DNA of 64,000 bases from Puffinus mauretanicus (taxonomy: Eukaryota > Chordata > Aves > Procellariiformes > Procellariidae), in contig JAJKFH010000913.1 in the NCBI GenBank assembly GCA_023333565.1, positions 186,001 through 250,000 on the forward strand, read 5' to 3'. The notes under the pieces are model-generated. The model had not been told where the DNA came from. It was given only the letters and a program-made list of their open reading frames with translations, and made no database searches. Shown piece after piece: positions 50,169 through 61,835 of the stretch (position 1 is its first letter; the number at the start of each line of letters is the position of its first letter). Both the position numbers and the translations under genes were made by a program.

Positions 50169-50352
50169 TGTGGTGGGTTGACCCTGGCTGGATGCCAGAT
50201 GCCCACCAAGCCGCTCTATCACTCCCCTCCTCAGCTGGACAGGGGAGAGAAAATACAATGAAAGGCTTGTGAGTCGAGATAAGGACAGGGAGAGATCGCT
50301 CACTGATTACTGTCAAAGGCAAAACAGACTTGACTTGGGGAAATTAGTTTAA

Positions 50353-50358
50353 TTTATT
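50353..50358 (-). promoter_or_regulatory. LTR polyadenylation signal AATAAA
   Basis: The plus strand reads TTTATT; on the minus strand this is a canonical AATAAA in the context GGTAATAAATTAA, located where the R region of the LTR should end. Confidence 0.6.
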
Positions 50359-50580
50359 ACCAATCAAAATCCAAATAGGATAATGAGAAATAAAACCAAA
50401 TCTTAAAAACACCTTCCCCCCACCCATCCCTTCTTTCTGGGCTCAACCCCACTCCCGATTTTCTCTACCTCCTCTCCCTCAGTGGCACAGGGGGACGGGG
50501 AATGAGGGTTGCGATCAGTTCATCACACATTGTTTCTGCCACTCTTCCTCCTCAGGGGGAGGACTCCTCACACTCCTCCC

Positions 50581-50930
50581 CTGCTCCAGCATGGGGTCCC
50601 TCCCACGGGAGGCAGTCCTCCACAAATTTCTCCAATGTGAGTCCTTCCCACAGGCTGCAGTTCTTCACGAACTGCTCCAGCGTGGGTCCCTTCCACGGGG
50701 TGCAGTCCTTCAGGAACAGACTGCTCCAGCCTGGGTCCCCCACGGGGTCACAAGTCCTGCCAGCAAACCTGCTCCAGTGTGGGCTCCTCTCCCCATGGGG
50801 CCACAGGTCCTGCCAGGAGCCTGCTCCAGTGTGGGCTTCCCACGGGGTCACAGCCTCCTTCGGGCATCCCCCTGCTCTGGTGTGGGGTCCTCCCCGGGCT
50901 GCAGGTGGGTATCTGCTCCACCGTGGACCT
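50581..50930 (-). repeat. Minisatellite within LTR U3, period about 41-52 bp
   Basis: The phrase CTGCTCCAGCGTGGG (plus-strand reading, with variants) recurs at 50581, 50627, 50672, 50721, 50769, 50821, 50872 and 50913, giving spacings of 46, 45, 49, 48, 52, 51 and 41. Units also share a CCACGGGG.TGCAG/CACAG.TCCT block. The units are diverged, so the array is old or inherited as part of the LTR family rather than freshly expanded. Confidence 0.85.
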
Positions 50931-51126
50931 CCATGGGCCGCAGGGAGACAGCCTGCCTCACCATGGTCTTCCCCACGGGCTGCAGGGGAATCTCTGCTCC
51001 GGCTCCTGGAGCACCTCCTGCCCCTCCTGCTTCACTGACCTCGGTGTCTGCAGAGTTGTTTCTCTCACATATTCTCACTCCTCTCTTCTGGCTGCTGCTG
51101 GTGTTGTGCAGTTCCCCCTCCCCCTT

Positions 51127-51134
51127 CTTAAATA
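51127..51134 (-). promoter_or_regulatory. TATA-like box of the LTR
   Basis: TATTTAAG on the minus strand lies about 180 bp into the LTR and upstream of the minisatellite. It is a plausible core promoter of the original retrovirus. Confidence 0.45.
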
Positions 51135-51314
51135 TGTTCTTCTAGAGGCACTACCACCGTCACTGATGGGCTCAGCCTTGGCCAGCAGTGGGTCTGTCTT
51201 GGAGCCGGCTGGCATTGGCGCTATCAGACATGTGGGAAGTTTCTGACATCTTCTCACAGAAGCCACCCCTGTAGCCCCCCCACTACCAAAACCTCGCCAT
51301 GCAAACCCAATACA

Positions 51315-51319
51315 ATAGT
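51315..51319 (+). repeat. Degenerate target-site duplication, right copy (ATAGT)
   Basis: This pairs with ATAGC at 50164-50168; one transition separates them. Confidence 0.6.
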
Positions 51320-52659
51320 CCAACGGAGCTTAGGGTCTGTACTCTAAAGTACACACTTGAGGTGCCAGCATAAGCACCTGCATAAGATGTGGTAACTTCC
51401 ATCAGTGAGGTGGGACCAGTAACTGGGAGTAGTAATCCCTCCAGTTGTCCCAGGAGGATTCAGCAGAGCTGACTTATATGAGCCCGTATTTTTCAAGTCA
51501 GCTATTAGTGGCCTGCTAGATTCCATGTGTTCATCATTTCATTTGGTCATTTAGTGTAAAGATGAGCTGAAATGAGGGATGGGTTCTGTTGCCATGTAGG
51601 GATGACAAGATGTGCTTTTCTTTCTGTATTCATGATTTGCTTCGTAGTTGTAATATACCTATTTGTACAGAGCATCGAGGGGTGGGGATGGGAGCATCAT
51701 TTTGTCCTATTACAAGCTGGAAAGAAAATGTAAAAAAGATTCATATGCTACTAGAGACCTGGGTAAGGTCTTCAGCTAACTGTCACAATCAGCAAAGGGG
51801 CACAGATCAAACGTACCATATCAAACAGCCTTGATAACCAGGATCACAACCTAATTAGCGGGATTAATGGGAGAATCAAAATAAAGAGGAGGTGGTATGT
51901 ATAAAGGATTCTTTATTTGAATGCAAATGGATTCGTGCTTCTCTCTGGCATGCTTATAAGCATAGATTGTGCTGCATGATGTTAGCGTACTGCACAACTC
52001 TTGTTGCAGATGAATCAGTCACTAGGTGGATCCCTCTCTCTGTGCACTACAGGGATGCCAGAACCCCCCCTAATGTTGACTAGCAGCAACAGAGAGCTGT
52101 GAATGCTTGATCTTTCCATTTCTCCCATTACTGTTTGAATCATACATCCCAGAAGTAGCACTGCATAGCAGTGTCACTGGTAGCAAATAGTCAGCAGCTA
52201 TTCTGGTGGGCCAGGTCATGACTGAATGGTTTGAGTTTAGAGTAAGCATTAAAGTCTCTATGCAGCACCTGCTATCTCATCGTTTGATACCAAAATGTAT
52301 ATGAAATACACAATACAGACAAGGGAAGGAACGAGTTGGGAAGGAATGTCGTGACCTTATCGTTAGTAATGGGAAATATCAATATCTAGATTTGGCTGGT
52401 AATTATCCTTACTCTGATGTGCATGTGAGGGTACACAGAAAAGAGTATATGGGAGGCAAAGTATAGATGGAAGAAAAAAAGGAAGGAAGGAACAGTGTGG
52501 ATGACAGTAAACTTGAGGAGGAAAATTAAAATAAGGGAGTAAAGGGAGAGATAGAAAGTGAGTAGTAATGTGTTAGGTGGTTATCTGTTGCCCTATACAC
52601 TGGGAGCATCACAGTCATTACTGAGTTGCCTTCACAATTTTTTATGATGCAGCGGAAAT
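51320..52659. other. Noncoding stretch, no gene recognised
   Basis: This is AT-rich unique sequence with short frames only. A short GGAA/GAAGG run lies at about 52480-52492. Nothing else was noticed. Confidence 0.7.
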
Positions 52660-52785
52660 ACTTTCTCATTCTACAGAACAGGATCTGATACATAAACAGA
52701 TTGAATGACTTGATGGATGTCAGTGATAGAGCTGAGAGGATTTGGGCCTTGGGTATTTCAGACCCTGTTTCTCTTCTGCTAGATA
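52660..52785 (+). mobile_element. MIR-like (CORE-SINE) fragment
   Basis: TCTCATTCTACAGAACAGGA, then AGATTGAATGACTTG, then AGAGCTGAGAGGATTTGGGC and TTTCAGACCCTG follow in order and spacing the MIR consensus blocks CCCATTTTACAGATGAGGA, AGAGGTTAAGTGACTTGCCC, CAGAGC.GGGATT.GAACCC and CTGACTCC (remembered). The TGACTTG and AGAGCTG blocks are exact. The copy is old and lacks its 5' tRNA-like part. It is in the same orientation as the fragment at 42.9 kb but independent of it. Confidence 0.5.
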
Positions 52786-55700
52786 TGCACAAAATCAAGA
52801 TCAACAAAATTCTTTAGGTCTATATATCTTGTATAACTTAACACTTGGCAGTTTCAAAGTGGCTCAGAACCCAAGCTCTTTTGAATATCTTCTTAGGCAT
52901 TTAATTGGCTGTATGAGAACTAAGTTCCTTTGCATTCAAATCAGTCATACATTCAATACACTTGGGAATTCTCTCTCTCAATCTTTTGAACACCTATAGT
53001 GACATTATTGAAAACAATTATATAGACTCAAAAATCAGTAACACCAAACATGAATCATCAGTTGGTACAGTCAGTTAAGCTGACTCTGCAAGATAATGTT
53101 AGAACCGAAAACATTGGTCACACAGCACACACCGATACAAGTTATGTTTCTCTCTGTTGAATTTACCAGGTCATATTTGCTATGTTACAACTTCTCAAAC
53201 TGGAGTTCCACTGAGTATTGTAAACATGCCTTTAGGCTCCTCTCCTGTAAGCTAAAATCCCTTGAAAATGGGATGAAGAGCCAGATTTTATAAAAATAAA
53301 GAGAAATGACTAGTAGGATGTTCAGCAGGAAGTATACATCACAAATTACAAAAACTCTCTACAAGCCCAGAAACATCTTTAACATGTAAATATCTGATAA
53401 TTTTACTTTAAGTCACTTCAACAATGATGACTTCTGTGCCTAAGATAAAGACACTTATAAAGGATACACACATGAGCTTATTTGTTAGGAAAATAACAGA
53501 AATCTATCTTTGTGAAGTCTTCAAACCCAAGGAAAGTCACTGATAACGCTATTCTTTTTCATAGCTGCAAATACACATCTTCAGTAACAGGGCAAGTCAC
53601 AATTCACTCTCAACATTAAAAAAGATTTCCTACCATGCTGACAAAATAAAAGTAACATCTCAGGCTTCTTTCTGGAGAGTTTAAACAAAGTAGAATATAT
53701 GAAAAATACTGAATAGTCAGTAATGGATTTTTAGATCAGGAACAAACTAAGTCTTCCTCAAAGAAGAATTTCCTCCAAGTATAAACATCAAAGAACTTTT
53801 AATAAAAATATGACATATGACAATCTCCCTTGTGAAAGGAGCAGCCAGCTTGAAAGTCTCCATTTCCCTTATCTGATAAGCAGTCTCAATGACTTTTCAG
53901 TGAATAGGGATGTTTCATACAGGAATGACATTTAAAAGAAATCAAGCTGAATTATTAGAGGCCCCTCATTTCTGAAGAGAGTTGGATTTTACTGATTAAG
54001 TGCTTAATGTTATAAAACTGGAGAATGCTGTAGAATAATTTGTCAGTTTGAATACTTAACAAAGAGCAACATCTTGCACCTTAAATGTGCTTGTAGATTT
54101 TTGAGTTCTGAGGCTGAACTAGAGCGTAGGAAAGGTAGTGATGTAAATCATATTTTTGTTTGCTTAGGAAACTAGCTTTCAAAAATTTGGGCTTTTTTGG
54201 GATAATTTAATACTAACTGTATATTTAAATATACAAGTATTGTTTCAGAATATTTTTATGTGGTCTTCCTTTTTCTGATACGATAAATTAAATAATTCAT
54301 AAAAAGTCCTGGTTCACCTAAAATTTTGCTTCCATTTATCATATGAATTACTTTAATAAAAAAAACCCAAAACCAAAACCCAAACCCTGCCCCAGCTTTA
54401 ATTCTAATCTCATGGAAAGGGGGATTGCTCAGTGGAAATCACCCATCAGCGTATACTGCAATAGGTGCATTATGTGTTTCTCAAGTCAAGCCCAGAGCCC
54501 TGCTAAGGTTAGTAGAGCTGGTCCTGGAATCTCTGGCATATATGTAATGGAATAGATTATAAAAACCAGTAGTTTTCATTTAAATGTTGCTGTGGCCCAA
54601 GCATTACCAACCACTTACCTATGAAGTTAGAAACATTTTTATTTGGTGAGCACACATGAAGCCTCTGTTAGCAGCACTTGGAAAGTCATTGGTCTGAAAT
54701 TTTCTTCTTGAAGAAACATTGCTGTTAAGAAAACCCAAATTTTGGAGTTTGGAGGAAATTTTAAAATTCTTTTCTCTTTCAATATAGCAAGTGCTATAAA
54801 AAAATCTGAATTATAACTTCCCAACTGCACACAAACAGAATTAGTTTCTGTCTCCATGCAAAGCTTGACATGAGAACAAAAAAGACCTTTACTTTTTCAT
54901 GAAGCTGTAGAAAGGTGATTGTTTTTCTTTTAGTTGTCACTGAGATTTTTTACTGAATGGCTATAATGTTAATTCCATTTCTAGGATTAAATCAACTGTA
55001 TTTAAGATTTAAAGGGAAGAAAATAGTAAGGCGACAGCTGAATGAATAATTTCCACGAATAATTTAATTCCCATTCACTTTGTTTTCTGTTTGTACTTCC
55101 AACTGTGAATGGATGCAAAATCCTCAAATATAATTGTTTTAATTTTTTTTACATATTTCTTCAGCAAATAATTTCTTGGATTGTTGATTATTGAAAATAT
55201 TGCAATTGGTAATTTAGTCTGGTTATTTACATTTCATACTCCTTTTTTTTTTCCAATTCAGTGACATACACAGGTAACCAAAATAGTGTAAGTCACACAT
55301 GTAGCAAACAAATACAGAAACATTTGTCTATTAGTTTACTGCAACTAAGTAAGCTTAAGCTTCATTTTCTCTATGTTCCAATTGCAAAACAAAACAAAAA
55401 GAGCAGAAAACTCACAACTGTATACATGCCTGTGCTCCCTAGTTAATGCAGATTTATTTCTGGCAAAATCACCTGGATGAGATTCACAAGTGGTGTGAAT
55501 TCCACGCGTCTCATTCATACTCTAAACTTAACATCAAACATTTATTTTGTAAATTTAAAACTGACATTTTCTTTGGTAAATTACAGCATTGAAGTGTATC
55601 AGTCACACTGAACAGAATGAGTATTATAGACATATTTCGCATATTTCCATAGACAACGGAAACAAAGCTTGTGACTGCAGAAAAGCAGAGTTAAATAAAA

Positions 55701-56894
55701 TCAAACTCAACAAAGGAGAACCAACATCATTGAAATGTAGAAAGAGAACTAACAGGCAAGAGCTGAAGCAGGAGAGAACGGTCGGAGTGAAACAGGTTCA
55801 TGCCTAGGTTCTCCTTCTGGTGCAGATACAGCAACCCATCTCATAACTGGAAAAACAGATTATGTCCTTTTCACTAATGGAAGTATAGTTATTTGTATTG
55901 GTTTAGTTATATAAAAAAAAAGGCTAATGGGATGTGGATAGCTGCAAATTTTACACCTGAATGAGGTGAATAAACAGCATTGCAGTGATACTGCAAGGTA
56001 TAAAGCTGACCAGATTCAACACTGCTATCCTAGCTTTCCTGAATTGGTGCCAACTATGAAAATAGTCATGTTTTCTCAGTTTTTGGTTTTTGTTTTTCTT
56101 AATCCTGATCATTACAATTAAAGCTCCATCATAGTTCACAGGTAAAATTGCTAAGGCACTTCCCTTCTATTGCTCCTTTTCATTTGTTTATGTTATTTTT
56201 TTCCCCCAGAAAGAGTGGAAAAAAATCTTTTTTAATCTTTTGAGTGCAAGAAAAACAGGGCAATTGAACTTTTAATGCAATTTAAAATGAGACAAAGCAC
56301 TATTTGCCTAATCTGGAACTGCAACAGCTGGGTTCAGGAAGCAGAAATGCACCAAGATGGCACTCCGTGCTGAGCAAAGATCTTTAGAGTTCTGTTAAAT
56401 ACCAGTCAGATTTCTCAGTGTTCTGAGCCTTGCAAACATATGTGTATGTACAATTGGAGTCAGTATGACATTTCAAAATAATGTTTTTTTCTTTAATCAA
56501 CCTTTGAAGAAAAACAGAAGTGTGAAAGAAAAGAGCTGTGGGTCCATTGGAGAAGTTCTACCAGGTGCATTTAAAGTAGTGGGAAGACTATGCTGTATTA
56601 TGAGGGTAACAGTTTGAGGAATCTGCCTATGTATCACAACTATGTTCTTACTATGTTTTGCAGCCCCTATAAGGCAGTTTTCTACTGCCTTATACTAAGG
56701 AACAGGATAGGGATGCTTTCAAAGACAAATTTGATGCTGCGGTTGAGTACAGGGAAAGGTTGCTCCCCTGTGCCTGTTGTTTCTATTCCATACTGAATGC
56801 TACTTTTCTGTTAGATCTCCTGATCTCCTTAAACTGAGTCTGACAAAAAGATCTGGGATTTTAAAAATCCTCTGTTATTATTTGGCTTCTGTCA
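52786..56894. other. AT-rich noncoding stretch, no gene recognised
   Basis: There is no exon candidate with recognisable similarity. A few poly-T/A runs occur (55241-55252) along with a 12-bp palindrome AAGCTTAAGCTT at 55351-55362. Otherwise it is featureless. Confidence 0.75.
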
Positions 56895-57556
56895 TTTTCA
56901 ATTCATTGACTTGGAGGAGATGAAAGAGTGCACTCTCAAGTTTCTAGATGACACCAAAATGAGGGGAAGGATTGATATGCTTGAGGACAGAGCTTCTATG
57001 CAGACAGACCTAAACAGACTGGAGGAATGCAAACTCAAACCTAAAGAAATTCAGCAAGGACTAACGCCAAGGGCTCTCTTAATACAGGAAAGGTGTTGAT
57101 AAACTGGAGCAAGTTCATCAGAGGGCCGCCAAGACGGTCAGGGTGCTGGAGCACTTGCCCAACAATGAGGGGTTGAGGGAGCTGGGAGCCTGGAGAAGAC
57201 GCAGCTTTGGGGGGGATCGACTAGCAGCCTGCTGGTACCTGTGAGGAGGTCATCAAGAATATGTCATTTTCACAGTGGTGCGTGGTGGAAGATCAAGCAA
57301 CAATGGGCATAAGTTGAAACAGGAGAGGTTCAGATTGGAAAAAAAGAAAAAGCTTTGACATCCTGAGGATGGTCAGGCACTGGAACAGGTTGCCCAGAGA
57401 GGTTGAGCAATCTCTGTTCTTGGAGGTTTTCAAGATGAGACTGGATAAACCCTGAGCAACCTGGTCTGACCTCAGAGCTGTCCCTGCTTTGAGCAAGAGG
57501 TTGGGGAACAGACCTCCTGAGGTCCCTTCCGGCCTGAATTATCTTGTGATCCTGAT
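56895..57556 (+). mobile_element. Older CR1 LINE fragment, plus strand, internally deleted
   Basis: The 5' part (about 56905-57060) corresponds to the CR1 ORF2 reverse transcriptase, including the text LDDTKMRGRIDMLEDRA, where active relatives have the F/Y-ADDTKL form of the catalytic motif; the Ala of ADD is replaced. After about 57085 the sequence jumps to the later ORF2 region (GGGCCGCCAAGACGGTCAGG) and runs to the 3' UTR (CTGAGGTCCCTTCCGGCCTG) and a decayed octamer tail ATCTTGTG-ATCCTGAT at 57541-57556. Roughly the middle third of the expected segment is missing, and several stops and frame changes follow, so it is long dead. The 3' UTR style is close to the CR1-Y/C subfamilies as I recall them. 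Confidence 0.88.
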
Positions 57557-60182
57557 TTTGACAAGACCAAGCTACTGATCAGATCCAAATATCCAAATAT
57601 CATGTGGAAATGAGCACATAGGGGCAAAAACTCATCAGCCTAACTGACCTGAAACCAGAGCAGCGTATTTGAGTGCAAGCAAAGATATTAAGGATTTTGT
57701 CTTAACACCAGTAGTTAGACTCACAGAATAGCAATATGGCATGAAAATCTATTCACTTTTGAACTCTTTGGTGTTGTACAATTGTGAAAATTTCAGACAC
57801 TTTAGATAGAATATTATGTTCTGTTATGCTGAATATGGTGTTAAATCAATTCAATTATTGAATTCCAGAATTATAAGTAAGGGTTGATGGAATAGGCTGA
57901 AATCCATCCATTCAAAATGAATTCAGCACGTAGGGGAATTTTGAAATGTGTGTGTTCCACGTATGTATCACCCACAGACACTGAAAGATAGAGTAAATAA
58001 AGCCTGCTTGCCAGACTGAAGACCGGCTTGCTGACTAAGCAGTCTGCTCTTACAGTGTGTCCATCCATGCTCTTTTAGGGTATTAACATGCACATTAGAA
58101 AGAGACCTCATTTGAAAGCCTCCAGAAATTCCATCTTTACTAGTGGCAGAACTGTTGTTTTCCTAACAGGACAGAGCCTAAATAGTTACACAGTCTGTGA
58201 CAGAAGTATTTTAAAAATTTTGCTTAATGATACCCAGTCAAAAAAAAAATATTAGATGGAGATGGTCTGTGGTGACTACTCACATATTAGTAGGGGGCAT
58301 TTAAATAAACCTAGAGGTTTGTCTTATGCTGTGTATCAAAAATTACCAACTGATTTATACTCCTGATGCTCCCATAATACAACAAATAATTTCTAGTCTG
58401 CTTTTCATAGTTGCATGCATACGAATTTGAAGGCAAGACATTCCACTAATATAAGCAACATCAGTACTTGCTAGAGGTGGGAAAAGCGTTTTCGAATTAT
58501 TCCCTTTCCTCCTCTTTTGACCACATGTCAAAATCATGCTTAATTACAGTAAGAGCAATTGTTCACCTATGTTTTTCTTTGATATGAGAATTTCTTGAGG
58601 CTACAGAAGAAAAGGTAAAATACTCTTAAAACTACTTAATAATTCACACACCATGTCACGGTTATTAAATAAAGCAACACAGTACAAAGGCAGGGAGAGA
58701 CACTACTGAAAAGCCTTGATTGGTTGCTTTATCTTCTGCCAGTATGAATATGACTTCAGCGTATTTAACAACGTTAACAAATCTTTTCTAAAAAGCAAAT
58801 GCCAACCTTGAATTTACAGTTTCACCCTTGAACCTCCAATCATATCAAGGATAACAGCATATTTTACAATTTCTTCTCTCGTCCCAGATAAGTAATAATT
58901 GCCACCAGCATCATTAAACAAGTTAAAGCATTTAACTTCATTATGGTAGTTCTTGTTAGTCAGGCACGTTGTGCCATTATCAGACCTTTTACATCAGTAG
59001 AAACAATTGATAAATCTGTAATAATTCTGTGTCTCAAAGATTGGATAATGATCCCTTGTAATTCTGTGACATGACACACACAAAATACTGCTTTTCAGTG
59101 TGTAATTTCTCATTTCAGAGAACGTTAACCAGACTGAAAAAAACCCCGCTTTCGTACAATCTGTTCAGTGGAATGTAAATGAATGTGCGGAACAGTTTCT
59201 TAATAAATGAGCCACCATTGTGATTATTTTCAGTAACATTTGCTGTACTTAATGGTACCATCCATCTAAGGATTTCTACATTTATCCTGTTTATAGGATG
59301 GTTAAAACCTTTATGGAGGAATCATTAATTTCCTTGCAAATGTCACTGACTTTGAATGCTTTGATCCTTCGAAGATTAGCCCAGCCCCTGTCATCAGTAG
59401 TCTCTGATGAGTTCAGGCTGATTTGCTTTGTACATCAAAGGCATAAAAGGACCACTCTGAGTCTCAGTCTTTTTGGCTACACTTTTGAAGTCTCCTGAAT
59501 ACACATGAGCCATTTTGTTACAGGAGAATGAAAACAGAGGACCATTGTGCATATGGTGGACAATGTGCTGCTGAATGTACGTTGCCTTTCATCAGAGACA
59601 CAGACTGCCTCTGGAGTGTCCCCATGGGCAAAGTTAATGGGTCATAACCATAATGGTACTCATTAATATTAAAAAAAGGAACAAATTCCTCAGACATCCC
59701 AGTATAGGGTAGTCAGAATTGAACCCCATCTATTGCAAGCCGACAAAATACACGTAACTGCAAAGCTGACATTTTTTACTTATTGAAGTCTGTGAAGAGA
59801 ATAGATGTGTCACACAGAGCTGAGAAGAGTTAACCTCTTCATCGTGGGGGTTTGTATACAAGTTTTTCATCTTTTTTCATCTTTCAAATGTAACTATATT
59901 TGTATTTTGTAAGTATGTGTAGAGCAAAAAATAACAAACAAAACCCTGAGTATTTCATTACGTTTTAAATAATAGCTATCTTTATGTGAAATGTGCATTG
60001 CAAACCTCTTTGAATTACCTGTTTTATCCTGCAAACCAGCCTATAAATCGGTACAGTTTTGCTCTAGATTTTTTCACACGGTATTTATTAAAAAGTTTTT
60101 AAAAAGCTTCCATTTTCAAGCATTACTATGTATATGGTTCCATAGCTGTAATCTCATATGTTTATAAAACAAGCATCTGAGT
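57557..60182. other. AT-rich noncoding stretch, no gene recognised
   Basis: No exon is supported. The stretch at 58590-59010 is unusually even in composition and free of repeat resemblance, and is listed as a possible conserved element. Confidence 0.7.
58590..59010. promoter_or_regulatory. Possible conserved noncoding element
   Basis: The sequence has balanced complexity, no repeat resemblance and several factor-type motifs: GTCACGGTTATTAAATAAAG near 58655-58674, CTTGATTGGTTGC near 58715-58727 (CCAAT-box-like on the minus strand), AACGTTAACAAAT near 58771-58783 and TATCAAGG near 58844-58851. This is an impression from composition only; conservation has not been tested. Confidence 0.15.
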
Positions 60183-60275
60183 CAAGATTTTCAAAAGCGA
60201 TGCTTAAAATTAGCATCTTGAATGCCTATTATAACTCCTAATAGGCAGTTTGATTTTCTAGAATTGCTGAGCAGT
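60183..60275. mobile_element. Degenerate ancient amniote repeat
   Basis: CAAGATTTTCAAAAGCGATG, TGCC, ACTCCTAATAGG, and GATTTTC.AGAATTGCTGAGCA follow the layout of an old repeat remembered from turtle and bird genomes (ATTTTCAAAAGTGA...GGGTGCC...GGCCTGATTTTCAGAAGTGCTGAGCAC). The last block is the strongest match. The family name is not recalled and the strand is arbitrary. Confidence 0.42.
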
Positions 60276-61068
60276 TTCCTTTAAAGAGGCTTCATTCAAT
60301 AATGAAGTAATTAAACAAGAACTTAAAAGGTTCTAAGACCCATGAAAAAATGATGACATATTTTGTATGGTTGATATGTCATAACGCAATACTAGTAAGA
60401 CCATGGTAGGCTTCACAGAATAGAAATAATGATAATAGTGATCAGTGAAGGAAAAATGTGGTGAATTAAAAACAGAACTCCTCCATAACACTAGAATCTG
60501 TAGACAGCTGAAAGCTTCTGGTGGCAGTGGACAAGGATTTTATAAAGTAGCGTGACTGAGAAATGGTTCTAATGTTTTTTTGGATACATGGAGACATCAA
60601 GTCACAAATAGTGAAGCTCTTTCTCTTACATGCTACAGATTGCTTTTGGGATGCTCTACAAATAGCTGTTTCAAAATTAACATCAGTTTAACTCCAGTAT
60701 TGTGCATGGGCTGTTTAACGTCTTTAGAGAATGGAAAAACAAAACAAGGTAGAGGATTACTGAAAATGGTTAAAAGAGAGTTAATTAGAGTTAATGAGAT
60801 GAAAGTGAGAAAACAATGCACACAGTGAATGTAAAATTCAGATGAGTATTACAGTAGGGAATAAGCTGCCACACCATTTGGGACCTCCACAACTAGTTTC
60901 AACTGGCCTGGCCAATGTGATTATTGTATTTGTTACTATTATTAGAGTTCCTGGAGAGCCTATGTGATATTCAGCCTATATTTTTAGACATAATACAAAC
61001 ATAGACAGTCATTGGTATCTGTTACCATTAAGATTTTATACTTCGTGTAAAATGAGCAAAACTCAAAA

Positions 61069-61085
61069 GAAGGAAGGAAGGAAGG
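61069..61085. repeat. (GAAG)n microsatellite
   Basis: Four GAAG units plus one base, in a purine-rich context that continues imperfectly to about 61099. Confidence 0.9.
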
Positions 61086-61835
61086 ACAGAAGGAGAGGGT
61101 GTGATGTGACTGGTATTGTAGAAGGTGTGAAAGGTATACCTGGCAAGAGCACGTAGTCTCTCTAACTCCTGTCATTCACTGTTGCCCCAAGCGTATGGCT
61201 GAGAACCATCTTGTACTGATAAGAAAGTGGATTAAGTTACCTATTTGGCCATTGCCAGCTCTCATTTTTACATTATTTTCACATGCTATTCTCCAAATGA
61301 AAATAGAAGCTGTGAAGAGAGCAATTATATGTTTTTTTTCCACATTAACTAAAGCCTTTTCAACCAGAGCACAGATGGCCTTCTACCAGTCTCCTAACAG
61401 TGCTCTACATACTGCACTCCCATGGGCCAAAACATGTGCTGCTTGAAAAGACAGTTTTCAAAAGGGAGCACATGCGTTAGATTGTAGTAGCTCTCTGGAG
61501 TGCCAATACATGTTTTGGATGCTTCATAATAGAGAAGTTTTAGGACAATTTACTTTCTTTGTCAAGAATTAAAGTGAGCTTTCTGCTGCATTTACTCTTC
61601 AGTGGGGTAGTACTCTAAATACTACAGATGTTTTGGTAATTATAAGTGCAGTAACTGCCTCTCCCTTCCAGAACCTTTGAATATCTGTTAGTCTCTCACA
61701 CTGTAACAACATAGATGTTTAAGTGGAGTATTTTTTATCTATATCTTTTTTTTTTTAAATTTTTCAATAAAAGGACATAACATCTCCGTATCGTCTCCCT
61801 TCTGTCCACATCCTTTGATGGCTGGGTCAAAAGAG

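Larger units (their letters stand above)
50169..51314 (-). mobile_element. Solo LTR of an avian endogenous retrovirus with internal minisatellite
   Basis: Read on the minus strand this 1146-bp element starts TGTATTGGGTTTGCATGGCG and ends GGGTCAACCCACCACA, giving the TG...CA ends expected of an LTR. A TATA-like TATTTAAG (51134-51127) and an AATAAA signal (50358-50353) are in the right order for U3 and R. Flanks ATAGC/ATAGT support a 5-bp duplication. No retroviral coding sequence, primer-binding site or partner LTR is adjacent, so it is a solo LTR. U3 contains a GC-rich tandem array (50581-50930). The U5-like end shares motifs with the LTR at 17,958: TTATCTCGACTCACAAG matches that LTR at 14 of 17 positions, and CTCTCCCC...GTCC...GAGTGA..GAGC is also shared. 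Long open frames here (up to 184 codons on the plus strand) arise from the repeat composition and are not genes. Confidence 0.9.

Noticed and set aside
17958..51314. Possibility that the two LTRs bound one provirus
   Set aside because: They belong to different families, lie on opposite strands, have different target-site duplications and are 32 kb apart with no retroviral genes between them.
50502..51323. Several long open frames on both strands (up to 184 codons)
   Set aside because: They lie wholly inside the solo LTR and its GC-rich minisatellite. Retroviral LTRs of this kind do not encode protein, and several frames are open at once because of composition.
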